Below, piece after piece: positions 24,835 to 33,593 of a DNA stretch of 34,333 nucleotides. Source of the stretch: Pseudomonadota bacterium (GTDB taxonomy: Bacteria > Pseudomonadota > Gammaproteobacteria > Burkholderiales > Burkholderiaceae_C); the NCBI GenBank assembly GCA_021846965.1, contig JAJZWA010000024.1, positions 18,393 to 52,725 of the forward strand, in the 5' to 3' direction. Both the position numbers and the translations under genes were made by a program. Numbering within the stretch: the stretch's first letter is position 1; each line of letters begins with the position of its first letter. The notes under the pieces were generated by a model. The model searched no databases. It saw nothing but the letters and a program-made list of their open reading frames with translations, and was not told where the DNA came from.

Positions 24835-25755
24835 ATGAAACTGGCTGCACTGCAGGCCCTGGTCCTGGCCATCGATCTCGGAAGCGTGCGCAGCGCCGCG
24901 CGCCAGCTCGGCCTGTCGCAGCCGGCCCTGAGCAAGATGCTGCGCGAGCTCGAGCTCGAGCTCGGCGCGCCCCTGCTCGTGCGCACGCATCAGGGAGTCG
25001 CCCCCACGCCGCAGGGGCGCGTGCTGCACGAGCATGCGCGCAGGGTGTCCAAGGAACTGATCGACGCCACCCAGCGCATTCACCAGATGGGCGGGCAGAT
25101 GCAGGGCGAGCTCAACGTGGGGGCCGTGCCGCTGGCCATCATGCTGCTCCTCCCCGAGGCCCTGCGCAGCTTCTGCCGCGAGTTCCCGGGCATCAAGCTG
25201 CGGGTGCACGAGGAAATGCACGTGGCCCAGTTGCAGCAACTGCGCACGGGCGCGCTCGACATCGTGGTCGGCGGCATTCCGGAAGGCCTGGCCAATGGGG
25301 AATTCCTCAGCGAGCCACTGCTGGACACCGAAATGGTGGTGGCGGCCGAGCGCGGGAGCCCCTGGGCCCGCGCCCGCAGCCTGGCCGAGCTGTGCGATGC
25401 GCGCTGGATCTACACCAACGCGCTGGGCGATACCGGCTATGCGCGGGCGCTGTTCGAGCAGCACGGCCTGCCTCCGCCGCCGGTCGGCGCGGTGGTCAAC
25501 TCCACGCTCACGCTGCTGTCGCTGCTCACCACCGGGGACTTCGTCGGGCTCATGCCCGAACAGGCGATGCGCCACCCTGTCGCGCGCGAATTCCTGTCGC
25601 GCGTGGCGGTCGCCGAAGCCGGGCTGGCCTTGCGCGTGGGAGCGATCATCCGCAACGCCTCGGCCGTGGCGCCCGCCGTGCAGGCCTTCATGCGTCACCT
25701 GCACCAGGCCGCTCGTCGCCACGCCCAACTGGACGAGCAGGCGCCACGGGCCTGA
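24835..25755 (+). CDS. LysR-family transcriptional regulator
   Basis: This 306-residue LysR-type regulator has a helix-turn-helix at about residues 17-36 (SVRSAARQLGLSQPALSKML) and an effector domain that includes GELNVGAVPLAIMLLLPEAL and LDIVVGGIPEGL. It belongs to the group resembling CbbR-, GbpR- or CatM-like regulators in length, but no close assignment is possible. It follows the orphan binding-protein gene on the same strand and probably controls it. The ATG at 24835 gives the usual LysR opening; an in-frame ATG at 24823 adds four residues. Neither has a clear Shine-Dalgarno sequence. The 3' end overlaps the convergent histidine kinase gene by 68 nt, which is unusual, and the last residues are a low-complexity tail. 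Confidence 0.88.
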   Translation: MKLAALQALVLAIDLGSVRSAARQLGLSQPALSKMLRELELELGAPLLVRTHQGVAPTPQGRVLHEHARRVSKELIDATQRIHQMGGQMQGELNVGAVPLAIMLLLPEALRSFCREFPGIKLRVHEEMHVAQLQQLRTGALDIVVGGIPEGLANGEFLSEPLLDTEMVVAAERGSPWARARSLAELCDARWIYTNALGDTGYARALFEQHGLPPPPVGAVVNSTLTLLSLLTTGDFVGLMPEQAMRHPVAREFLSRVAVAEAGLALRVGAIIRNASAVAPAVQAFMRHLHQAARRHAQLDEQAPRA

Positions 25756-27097
25756 GGCTGCGCTGGCTGTAGCGCACGCGCAGACCGCCCTGTGCGCGGT
25801 TGTTCAGGCGCAGCACGCCGCCCAGGTTGGCCGCGATGGTGCTCATGATGGCCAGGCCCAGCCCGCTGCCGCCTTCCTCTCCCTCGCGGTGCAGGCGGTT
25901 GAAGGCCTCGAAGGCCCGCGGCAGCAGGGCCTCCGGGATGCCCGGACCGTCGTCCTCGATGTCCACATGGGTCCAGACCACGCCGTCGGGCGCGGTCTCG
26001 GTGCGGCAGCTCAGGTCCACGCGCCCGCCGGGAGGGCTGTAGCGCAGCGCATTGTCCACCGCATTGCGCAGCAGGGTGTAGAGCTGGGTGGGATCGGCCA
26101 GGATGGGCTCTGCCGCCGGCGCCTGCTCGTCGCGCTCGATGCCGAGGTCGATGCCGCGCTGGCGCGCCAGCGGCAGCAGGTCCTCCAGCACATGGCGCAA
26201 CACGCCTTGGGGCTCGATGGGCCGGGGCGTGCCGGCCGGGCCCGACTGGGCGCGCGCCAGGCTGAGCAGCTGCTCCACCACGGCACGCGTTCGCGCCAGC
26301 CCGCCCAGCATGCCGCGCAGGCGCTCGCGCGCCTCGCGCGGCAGCTCGACGTGGTCGAGGTTCTCCGCCTGCAGGGTCAGCGCGGCGATGGGGGTGCGAA
26401 GTTCGTGCGCGGCGTCGGCCAGGAAGCGGCGCTCGCGTTCGCGCAGCGTGCGCACGCGCTCGAGCAGGCCGTTGATGGAGGCGACGAAGGGGCCGAGTTC
26501 GCGCGGCACGTCCACCATCGGCAGCGGCTCCAGGCGCAGTTCGCTGCGCGCATCGACCTGCGCGGCCAGGCGCAGCACCGGGCGCAGCGCGCGGCGCAGC
26601 ACCAGGCTCGCCAGCAGCGCGAGCAGGGGAATCAGCGCGAGCAGCGGGATCAGGGTGCGCTGCGCGCTGTCGGCGGCGGCGTCGGAGCGCAGGTCGGTGC
26701 GCTGCGCGGCGGCAATGCGGCCGCCCGGGTCGCGGCGCACGAACACGCGCCATTCCTGGCCGGCCGCGTGCAGCACGTGCATGCCCGGCGCGAGGTCGGC
26801 CGGCAGGGGCAGGCCGCCGGGGGCTCCCAGGCGCTGCACGACAATGCGCGCGTCCCGGTCGACCTCGGCCGCGTGCGCCAGCAGCGTGGCGTCGGGCATC
26901 TGGCCGCCGGCCTGCACCAGCGCCGCCACCTGGCGCAATTGCACGTCCTGCAGGCGGTTGGCTTCCACATAGCCCAGCGCGTAGGACACCGCCCCGGTGC
27001 AGGCCCCCACCAGCGCCACCATCAGCGTGGTCGACAGCCACAGGCGGCGCAGCAGCGACTGCCCCGCCCAGTGGCGCAGGGCCTGCAGGGGTTTCAT
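25688..27097 (-). CDS. sensor histidine kinase, QseC/PmrB-like
   Basis: This 469-residue inner-membrane kinase has a first transmembrane helix at about residues 20-42, a periplasmic sensor of about 105 residues, and a second helix near 148-168. HAMP, then the dimerisation domain with phospho-accepting H231 (FLADAAHELRTPIAAL), follow. The ATPase domain has the N box LLRNAVDNALRYSPPGG, G1 DDGPGIPE and G2 GGSGLGLAI. The architecture matches QseC/PmrB kinases. The start ATG overlaps the response-regulator stop by 4 nt (27094-27097), so the two are translationally coupled. It is the last gene of the efflux operon. Its final 22 or so residues are encoded opposite the LysR gene's 3' end. The signal sensed is unknown; metals, cations or antimicrobial compounds are usual for the family. 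Confidence 0.92.
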   Translation of the reverse strand: MKPLQALRHWAGQSLLRRLWLSTTLMVALVGACTGAVSYALGYVEANRLQDVQLRQVAALVQAGGQMPDATLLAHAAEVDRDARIVVQRLGAPGGLPLPADLAPGMHVLHAAGQEWRVFVRRDPGGRIAAAQRTDLRSDAAADSAQRTLIPLLALIPLLALLASLVLRRALRPVLRLAAQVDARSELRLEPLPMVDVPRELGPFVASINGLLERVRTLRERERRFLADAAHELRTPIAALTLQAENLDHVELPREARERLRGMLGGLARTRAVVEQLLSLARAQSGPAGTPRPIEPQGVLRHVLEDLLPLARQRGIDLGIERDEQAPAAEPILADPTQLYTLLRNAVDNALRYSPPGGRVDLSCRTETAPDGVVWTHVDIEDDGPGIPEALLPRAFEAFNRLHREGEEGGSGLGLAIMSTIAANLGGVLRLNNRAQGGLRVRYSQRSLRPVAPARPVGRGDERPGAGDA

Positions 27098-27777
27098 GGC
27101 GCGCCGGCGGGATCGCCGGAGTCGCGATCGACCACCCAGCCCACGCCGCGCACGTTCTTGATGGCGCCGGCGCCGAGCTTCTTGCGAATGCTGTGGATCA
27201 GGTATTCCACGGCGTTGCTCTCCACCTCTTCGTTCCAGCCGTAGATCAGGTTCTCCAGGTCGTCGCGCGAGAGCACGGCCCCAGGGCGCAGCAGCAAGGC
27301 GTGCAGCAGCGCGTATTCTCGCGCGGAGAGCCGGGCGCTGACGGCGCCGAAACTGGCCTGGCGGGTTGCGGGATCCAGCGTGACCACGCCGTTGCCCAGC
27401 ACGGCCTGCGCCTGTCCCCCCTTGCGCCGCGCCACGGCGCGCAGGCGCGCCAGCAGTTCGCCGGTCTCGAAGGGTTTGATCAGGTAGTCGTCGGCGCCGA
27501 GGTCGAGGCCGCGGATGCGGTCGTCCACGCCGTCGCGGGCGGTGACGATGATCACCGGCAGGTTGTAGCCCGCGCGGCGCGCTGCCTGCAGCACGCCCAG
27601 TCCGTCGCGCCTGGGCAGCCCCAGGTCCAGCAGCATGGCCTCGTAGGGCGCGGTGCGCATGGCCAGCAGCGCGGCGTCTCCGTCGAGCACCCAGTCCACC
27701 GCGTGCGCCGCGTCGCGCAGCGCCTGCTGCGTGGCGGCGCCGAGCATGCGGTCGTCTTCAACCAGCAGGATGCGCAT
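27094..27777 (-). CDS. OmpR-family response regulator, QseB/PmrA-like
   Basis: This 227-residue regulator has a receiver domain with the acidic pocket VEDDR (about residues 6-10), phospho-acceptor D51 (MLLDLGLPRRDG), threonine in VIIVTARD and lysine in DDYLIKPFE. A C-terminal winged helix follows, with LSAREYALLHALLLRPG and the NAVEYLIHSIRKKLG recognition helix. This is the QseB/PmrA/TctD type. It should bind paired direct repeats spaced by about 11 bp, and such a repeat lies at 33555-33572 ahead of the operon. The start lies 20 nt inside the RND permease gene and the stop overlaps the kinase start, so expression is tied to the pump genes and autoregulation is likely. Confidence 0.94.
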   Translation of the reverse strand: MRILLVEDDRMLGAATQQALRDAAHAVDWVLDGDAALLAMRTAPYEAMLLDLGLPRRDGLGVLQAARRAGYNLPVIIVTARDGVDDRIRGLDLGADDYLIKPFETGELLARLRAVARRKGGQAQAVLGNGVVTLDPATRQASFGAVSARLSAREYALLHALLLRPGAVLSRDDLENLIYGWNEEVESNAVEYLIHSIRKKLGAGAIKNVRGVGWVVDRDSGDPAGAP

Positions 27778-30700
27778 GGGCCTCGTCCTCGGGCGCGGGG
27801 GGAAGGGCTTCGCTGGCCAGGCTGCCGCGCAGCAGCGCGAACAGCGTGGGCATGAGCAGCAGCACCAGCGGCAGCTGCACTGACAGGCCGGCGATGATGG
27901 CCACCGCCAGCGGCTGCTGCATGGCCGAGCCCTGGCCGATGGCCAGCGCCAGCGGGAGCAGGGTCAGGATGGCCGCGATGGTGGTCATGGCGATCGGGCG
28001 CATGCGGTTCACCCCGGCCTGCACCAGGGCTTCATGCAGCGCCATGTCGGGATGCGCCTGTTGCAGCTCCTGCACCTCGCTGAAGTAGAAGATCGCGACT
28101 TCGGTCACGATGCCCACGATCATGGTCATGCCCATCATGGCCGAGATGTTGAGCTCGATGCCCCCGATCCACAGGCCCACGAACACGGCGGGCAGCGCGA
28201 ACAGGGGCATGGCCAGGATGGACAGCGCCACGCGCATGCGCTCGTACAGGAACAGCAGCAGCAGGAACACCAGCAGCACGGCGGCCGCCAGCACCTGCAG
28301 CAGGCCCTTGAAGGCGATCTGCTGCTGCTTGTACAGGCCGCCCAGGCGGATGTAGACCCCGGTGGGGTAGAAGCCCGGGGCGTCGATGATCTGCTTCACC
28401 GCGGCGACGGTGGAACCCAGGTCGCGCCCGCTGATGCGCGCGGTCACCGCCGCCATGCGCTTGAGGTTTTCCCGGATGATCTCCGGCTGCCCCGTGAGCA
28501 CCGAGACCCGGGCCACGTCGCCCAGGCTGAACACCCGCCCGTCGGGCGCGCGCAGGGGCAGGGCGGCGATGTCCTGCGGTGTGCGCCGCAGCCTGGCCGA
28601 ATCCCACACCCGCACTCCCACCATCTTGGGCCCCTGCTCGATCTGCGTGGCCACGCTGCCGCCGATCAGCGCCGCCAGCTGCGACTGCACCTGGCGCGCA
28701 TCCACGCCCTCCAGCGCCAGGCGCGTGGGGTCGAGGCGGATGTCCAGCGCGTCGCCGGCGACGACGATGCCGCTGCGCACCTCGACGATGCCCCGGACCC
28801 TGGAGATGGCCGCCGCGGTCTTGTGGGCCAGAGCCGCCAGTTGTCTAGGATTGTCGTCGAAGATCTTGATTTCCACCGGCTGGGGTACCGCGGTGAGGTC
28901 GCCGATCAGGTCCTGCATGAGTTGCGCGGTGTCGATGTCGATGCCCGGCACCTCGGCGTGGATGCGTGCGCGCACCTGGCGCTCCACCTGCCAGATGGGC
29001 TCGCGCGGCAGGGGCTTGAGGCGCACGAAAAAGTCTCCCTCGTTGGCGTGGGTGATGCCGCCTCCCAGTTGCAGCCCGGTGCGGCGCGAGAAGGTCTGCA
29101 CCTGCGGCGTGGTGCGCAGGATGTGCTCGATCTGCGCCAGCAGGCGGTCGGTCTCGGCCAGCGAGGTGCCGGGCGGCGTGAGGTAGTCCAGCACGAAGCC
29201 GCCCTCGTCCATGCGCGGCAGGAAGCCGCTGCCCACGGACAGATAGGCGGCGCCCCCCACCACGAGCAGCGGAACCACGCCCAGCAGCGCCATCCAGGGC
29301 CGGCGCAGCAGGGCCCGGAGCACGCGCGCGTACACGCGCTGGAAGGCGCCGAGCACGCGGCCATGCTCGCGGCTGCGCTCGCGCTCGATGTCGCCGGCGC
29401 TGAGCAGGCGGTCGGCCAGCAGCGGCACCGCCAGCCAGGAGACGAAGAAGGAGATCACCAGCGAAGCCGCCATGGTCAGCGCCAGTGCCTTGAAGAAGGC
29501 CCCGGTGATGCCCGAGAGAAAGGCCAGGGGAAGGAAGATCACCACCGTGGAAGCGCTGGATCCGGCCAGGGGCTGGAAATACTCCATCGCCGCGCGCATC
29601 ACACCGCCGTGGCGAAGGGGCCTTCCCGGCGCGCCGGCCTCGCCTTCGCCCAGGCGCCGCACGATGTGCTCGCTCATCACGATGGCGTCGTCGATCACCA
29701 GGCCCACCGCGGCCGCCATGCCGCCCAGGGTCATGATGTTGAAACTCATGCCCAGCGCGTACAGCAGCACCACGGTGGCCGCCAGCACGGCGGGCACGGT
29801 GACCATGGCGATCAGCGTGATCTTCAGGCTGCGCAGGAACAGCAGCAGCACCAGCCCCGCCAGCACCACGCCGATGAGGATGGCGTCGCGCACGCTCAGC
29901 GCCGAGTCGATGACCAGCTGGCTCTGGTCGTACCAGTTCGCCAGATGCACCCCGGCGGGAAGCGGGGTGGAGGCCAGCAGCTGGCGCACGTCGCGGGCGA
30001 TCTTCACGCTGTTGCCGCCGGGCTGCTGGTAGATGTTGAGCAGCACCGCCGGCTTGCCGTCGGCGGTGACGGTGGTCCATTGCGGCAGGGTGCCGCGCAC
30101 CACGCGGGCCACGTCGCGCAGGCGCACCACGCCGGTGGGCGTGGCCCGAACCACCAGGTCGCCGATCTGGCGGGCGTCGTGCAGGCGCGAGTCGGCCAGG
30201 GCCAGCAGCAGCTTGTAGCGATCCTCCAGGTGGCCCAAGGCCTCCACACCGTTGCCCCCCGACAGCGTGCGCTCGACCTCGCCCAGGCTGAGGTCCAGGG
30301 CCTGCAGCCGGGCCGGGTCCACGATCACGTGGTACTCCTCCTGCTGGCCGCCCTGCACCTGGACCCGCCCCACGCCCCCCACCCCGGAGAGCAGAGGGCG
30401 CAGCTCGAGCTGGGCGAGGTCGTACAGCTGCACCGGGCTCAGCGTGGAGGAGGTGAGGCTGTAGGCGATGATCGGATCCACCGTGGGGTCCATGCGCTTG
30501 CTGCGGATGGTGGTCCCGGGCGGCAGCATGGGCAGCACCTGGTTGGCGGCCTCGTTGACCTGGACCGCCGCCAGGCCCATGTTGCTGCCCCAGTGGAAGG
30601 TGACGTAGATGTCCGAGGATCCGCGACTGGTTTCCGAGCGCACCGTGACCACCCCGGGCACGCGGCGGATGGCCTCCTCCAGCGGCTGGGTGACCTGCAG

Positions 30701-30880
30701 CACCATCTGCCGGGTCGGGCGCACGCCGGCATCTACCGAGACCACGACCCGCGGGAAACTCACGTTCGGGAACAGCCCCACCGGCAGCTTGAAGGCGGCG
30801 AGTACGCCACCGGCCGCCAGCAGCAGCACCAGGAACAGCACCGAGCGCCGGTGCCGCTGCAGCCACAGCGAGGCGTTCAT
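27758..30880 (-). CDS. RND efflux permease
   Basis: This 1040-residue inner-membrane pump of the resistance-nodulation-division family exports substrates across both membranes, driven by protons. It has an N-terminal helix, two large periplasmic loops and about 12 transmembrane helices in total. The proton-relay segment in helix 4 is GLVIDDAIVMSEH with D397 and D398, the double-aspartate form of the drug-efflux (HAE) group rather than the single D-G form usual in heavy-metal pumps. The start overlaps the adaptor stop by 4 nt (30877-30880), and the 3' end overlaps the response regulator gene by 20 nt. The C terminus ends in an acidic, histidine-containing tail (EDEAHAHP). The substrate is unknown. 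A 969-codon antisense frame across it is judged spurious. Confidence 0.94.
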   Translation of the reverse strand: MNASLWLQRHRRSVLFLVLLLAAGGVLAAFKLPVGLFPNVSFPRVVVSVDAGVRPTRQMVLQVTQPLEEAIRRVPGVVTVRSETSRGSSDIYVTFHWGSNMGLAAVQVNEAANQVLPMLPPGTTIRSKRMDPTVDPIIAYSLTSSTLSPVQLYDLAQLELRPLLSGVGGVGRVQVQGGQQEEYHVIVDPARLQALDLSLGEVERTLSGGNGVEALGHLEDRYKLLLALADSRLHDARQIGDLVVRATPTGVVRLRDVARVVRGTLPQWTTVTADGKPAVLLNIYQQPGGNSVKIARDVRQLLASTPLPAGVHLANWYDQSQLVIDSALSVRDAILIGVVLAGLVLLLFLRSLKITLIAMVTVPAVLAATVVLLYALGMSFNIMTLGGMAAAVGLVIDDAIVMSEHIVRRLGEGEAGAPGRPLRHGGVMRAAMEYFQPLAGSSASTVVIFLPLAFLSGITGAFFKALALTMAASLVISFFVSWLAVPLLADRLLSAGDIERERSREHGRVLGAFQRVYARVLRALLRRPWMALLGVVPLLVVGGAAYLSVGSGFLPRMDEGGFVLDYLTPPGTSLAETDRLLAQIEHILRTTPQVQTFSRRTGLQLGGGITHANEGDFFVRLKPLPREPIWQVERQVRARIHAEVPGIDIDTAQLMQDLIGDLTAVPQPVEIKIFDDNPRQLAALAHKTAAAISRVRGIVEVRSGIVVAGDALDIRLDPTRLALEGVDARQVQSQLAALIGGSVATQIEQGPKMVGVRVWDSARLRRTPQDIAALPLRAPDGRVFSLGDVARVSVLTGQPEIIRENLKRMAAVTARISGRDLGSTVAAVKQIIDAPGFYPTGVYIRLGGLYKQQQIAFKGLLQVLAAAVLLVFLLLLFLYERMRVALSILAMPLFALPAVFVGLWIGGIELNISAMMGMTMIVGIVTEVAIFYFSEVQELQQAHPDMALHEALVQAGVNRMRPIAMTTIAAILTLLPLALAIGQGSAMQQPLAVAIIAGLSVQLPLVLLLMPTLFALLRGSLASEALPPAPEDEAHAHPAG

Positions 30881-31998
30881 CGGGCCCGTACCCCGGAACC
30901 GTCGTCGGAGGTGCGCAGGGCCATGCCGTCCTTCAGCTCGTAATTGCCCAGCACCACCAGGGGCAGGGAGGGGCGCAGCGGCCCGGAGACGGCGCTGCGC
31001 TCGCCCTCGTCGCCGCGCACCTGCACGCGCACGAGCCGGGCATGTCCATGGTCGTCCTGGAACACATAGGCCTGCCCCTCGGCATTGCGAAGCACGGCCT
31101 GGCGAGGGACCAGCCAGCCCTTCCAGGCATGCAGCGCAAGGGTGGCCTGCACGGCCAGCCCGGGCAGCAGCCAGCGCGGCGTGGCGCCCAGCGCGAGGCG
31201 CAGCTCCACCCGTCCGCTGGCCGGGTCGACGCGCCCGGCCACGTCGAGCACGGTGGCCTGCACGCTGCGTGCGGGGTCGAACACCGAGCTGAGTCGCGCC
31301 ACGGTGCCCGGAGCCAGCTCGGCGGCCTGCCGCGGGTCCACGCCCACGACGGCCTGCAGCCCGGCTCGCGGGGCCAGGCTGAGCGCCACGGCCCCCGCGG
31401 AAAGTTGCATGCCGGGGGTGGCCTGCAGGGATTGCACCAGTCCGTCGAAGGGCGCGCGCACCATCTGGCGCGCCTGATCCAGCCCCTGGGCGCGTTGCGC
31501 GGCCAGCGTGGCGCGGGCATCGGCCAGGCGCTTGCGCGCCGCGTCCACCTGGGATCGCGTGGCCAGCTGCCGGCCTTGCAATGACAGCAGTCGGCCCAGC
31601 TCGGCCCGGGCGAAGCGCAGGGCCTCGAGGGCCTGCGCGTAGGCGGCGTGGCCGGCCGCAGTGTTGTCGACCTCGAGCAGGGCCTGGCCGCGCCGCACGC
31701 GCTGGCCGGGGCGCACCAGGACCCGGCGCACGCGCACGGGACGCGCGAAGTCCACGCTCAGGGTGCCACTGCCGGACGTGCGCACGGTCCCCAGCGCTTC
31801 CACGCTGCGTGTGAGCACCCCGCGTTGCAGCGGGGCGGTGCGCACGAGGGCGCTGGGGGCCACGTCGGCGAGCGCGGGTGCCATGGCCAGGGCGCCGGCT
31901 GCGAGCGCGGCGGCGAGCAGCAGGGGAGATCGCGTCGTGCGGGGCAGTCGATCACGCAGCCGCGCAGCGGGCGCGGCCGCGAAGGAGGGCAGGCTCAT
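30877..31998 (-). CDS. RND efflux periplasmic adaptor (membrane fusion protein)
   Basis: This 373-residue periplasmic adaptor links the RND permease to the outer-membrane channel. A long signal region carries the hydrophobic core LLLAAALAAGALAMAPALA, with probable cleavage after A44. The split lipoyl domain is visible in two halves: VRRVLVRPGQRVRRGQALLEV and VRAPFDGLVQSLQATPG, flanking a coiled-coil hairpin rich in alanine, arginine and glutamine (about residues 117-165). Beta-barrel and membrane-proximal domains follow. There is no lipobox cysteine, so it is not a lipoprotein. The start overlaps the outer-membrane-factor stop by 4 nt (31995-31998), and the stop overlaps the permease start. 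Confidence 0.92.
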   Translation of the reverse strand: MSLPSFAAAPAARLRDRLPRTTRSPLLLAAALAAGALAMAPALADVAPSALVRTAPLQRGVLTRSVEALGTVRTSGSGTLSVDFARPVRVRRVLVRPGQRVRRGQALLEVDNTAAGHAAYAQALEALRFARAELGRLLSLQGRQLATRSQVDAARKRLADARATLAAQRAQGLDQARQMVRAPFDGLVQSLQATPGMQLSAGAVALSLAPRAGLQAVVGVDPRQAAELAPGTVARLSSVFDPARSVQATVLDVAGRVDPASGRVELRLALGATPRWLLPGLAVQATLALHAWKGWLVPRQAVLRNAEGQAYVFQDDHGHARLVRVQVRGDEGERSAVSGPLRPSLPLVVLGNYELKDGMALRTSDDGSGVRAR

Positions 31999-33527
31999 GA
32001 TGCGGAAGGACGGGAAGCGGCGGAGGCGGTGGCGGCGCCACGGTACAGCCCGGCGCCGGTGAGCAGGTCCAGGGCCACGCTCTGCTCGGCCTGCTGTTCT
32101 CGCAAGTCCAGCAGCGCCAGGCGCTGGTCGAGCAGGGCGAGTTGCTGCGATTGCGCCTGCGGCAGGGTGTAGCTGCCGTCGGCCAGGGCCTGGCGCGCCG
32201 CCGCGGCCGCCGCGCGAAGCGCGGGCAGATCGGCGCGCAGCGCGGACTGCTGGCGTCGCACCAGCGCGAGCCTGGCCAGGGCCTGGTCCACCTGGGCCTG
32301 GGTCTGGTCCAGGCGCAGCTGGTAGGCATCGCGCAGTTCGCGGCGGGTGGCGCGAGCCACCGCGATGCGCCCGCGCGAGCCGTTGAACAGGGGCAATCGG
32401 AAACTGAGCCCGAAGCCGACGGTGTTTACGTCGCCGGTGTCGCGGGCGCGGGTCAGGCCCACGCTGATCGAGGGGAATTGCTGCAGCACCGCCTCGCGCA
32501 GGGTTTGCTCCTGGCTGGCGTAGCCGGCACGCAGTGCGAGCAGGTCGGGGCGGATGTCGGCCACGCGGGCCAGCGCGGCGCGAGCCTGCGCCGGAGCCTC
32601 GGGCCCGATGTCGGGCAGACCGGCCAGGTGCAGCGGCACCCCCGGTGCCAGGCCGAGCAGGGCGTGCAGCCGGGACTGCAGGTCCACGCGGCTTCGGTCA
32701 TCGGCGGCCAGACGCTGGCGCAGGGACTGCAGGCGCAGCAACTGCGCATCGGCGTCGGCGCGCGGCAGATCGCCCTGGGCCACGGCGGCCTTGCTGCGCC
32801 GCAGGCCCCGGCGCACCAGGGCCAGCTCGCGCAGCAAAAGGCCGCGGCGCGCGTGCAGCGCGGCCAGGCGCACGTAGATCAGCTGCGCCTGCGCGGCGGT
32901 CTGCCATTCCTGCCAGAGCAGGTCCAGGTTCACGCTTCGCACATGCTGGCGTGCCGCCGCCTCGGCGGCGGGGCGGGTGAGCAGGCTGCCGAGGTCGAAG
33001 TCCAGCCCGTAGCTGTAGGCCGTGGTGCTCGCGCCCGGGCTGTGGCGCGGGAAGTCGCGCGAGGTGGAGAAGAGGGGATCCGGAAGCAGGCCCGCGGCGA
33101 AGGCCTGCGCCTGCGCCACGCCCAGGCGGTCGCGCGCCAGGCGCAATTGCGGGTTGTCCAGCACGGCCAGCGCGGCTACCGCGGCCATGGGCAGAGGCTG
33201 GTCGAGATCGATGGGCTGGGCGGCCAGTCGCGGCAGCGGGATGCGCTGTACGTCCACGCGCAGGGAGCGCAGCGCGCGCACCGAATCAGCACCCTCGGCC
33301 AGCGGCCGGGGCCGGTAGCTCGCGCATCCGCCCAGCACCAGCAGCAGGGTGGCGAGGCTGGCGGCCTGGCTCAGTCGCCGGGCTCTGCCGCGCTGGCGGC
33401 GCGCCTGGGAGACGAAGGCTGCCAGCATGGGCAGCGTGCTCGCGCGCGGCGCTTCGGCCGCGGCAGGCTTGGGGATCTGGGGCATGGCTCGGAGGCCGGT
33501 CGCGGCCGGCACGCAATCCGGAATCAT
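31995..33527 (-). CDS. outer-membrane efflux channel (TolC/NodT-type lipoprotein)
   Basis: This protein of up to 510 residues is a TolC-like outer-membrane factor. A lipobox LVLGGC with C68 ends a hydrophobic stretch, so the mature protein is probably a lipoprotein of the NodT type. Two repeated OEP domains follow, rich in long alanine/arginine/glutamine helices. Start uncertainty: the ATG at 33527 leaves about 50 residues before the signal core. In-frame ATGs at 33485 and 33428 would shorten this, and the last gives a normal-length signal peptide. None has a clear Shine-Dalgarno sequence. It is the first gene of the efflux/two-component operon; the candidate response-regulator box lies 28-45 nt upstream of the longest start. 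Confidence 0.88.
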   Translation of the reverse strand: MIPDCVPAATGLRAMPQIPKPAAAEAPRASTLPMLAAFVSQARRQRGRARRLSQAASLATLLLVLGGCASYRPRPLAEGADSVRALRSLRVDVQRIPLPRLAAQPIDLDQPLPMAAVAALAVLDNPQLRLARDRLGVAQAQAFAAGLLPDPLFSTSRDFPRHSPGASTTAYSYGLDFDLGSLLTRPAAEAAARQHVRSVNLDLLWQEWQTAAQAQLIYVRLAALHARRGLLLRELALVRRGLRRSKAAVAQGDLPRADADAQLLRLQSLRQRLAADDRSRVDLQSRLHALLGLAPGVPLHLAGLPDIGPEAPAQARAALARVADIRPDLLALRAGYASQEQTLREAVLQQFPSISVGLTRARDTGDVNTVGFGLSFRLPLFNGSRGRIAVARATRRELRDAYQLRLDQTQAQVDQALARLALVRRQQSALRADLPALRAAAAAARQALADGSYTLPQAQSQQLALLDQRLALLDLREQQAEQSVALDLLTGAGLYRGAATASAASRPSAS

Positions 33528-33554
33528 TCCGGTTTGCGCCAGCCTAGGCGCAAG

Positions 33555-33572
33555 GACTTAGCCGTGACTTAG
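33555..33572 (-). promoter_or_regulatory. 11-bp-phased direct repeat, candidate response-regulator box
   Basis: GACTTAG occurs twice in direct orientation (33555-33561 and 33566-33572), exactly 11 bp apart; on the operon strand this reads CTAAGTC-N4-CTAAGTC. OmpR-family regulators of the QseB/PmrA type bind tandem half-sites with this one-turn spacing (PmrA boxes are CTTAAG-like). It lies just upstream of the efflux operon, which encodes such a regulator. The match is by eye. Confidence 0.6.
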
Positions 33573-33589
33573 GGGTCGGCCAAGACCCC
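33572..33589 (-). terminator. hairpin after the HD-GYP gene
   Basis: GGGGTC (33572-33577) and GACCCC (33584-33589) form a perfect 6-bp stem with a 6-nt loop, 4 nt past the HD-GYP stop. No T tract follows on the minus strand. It abuts the candidate response-regulator box, sharing one base. Confidence 0.4.
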
Positions 33590-33593
33590 GGGT

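Noticed and set aside
28034-30943. 969-codon open frame on the plus strand across the RND permease gene
   Set aside because: It is exactly antisense to a clear RND permease. Its composition (His, Gln, Gly, Arg, Ala) is that of a mirrored GC-rich codon frame, and no domain is recognisable.
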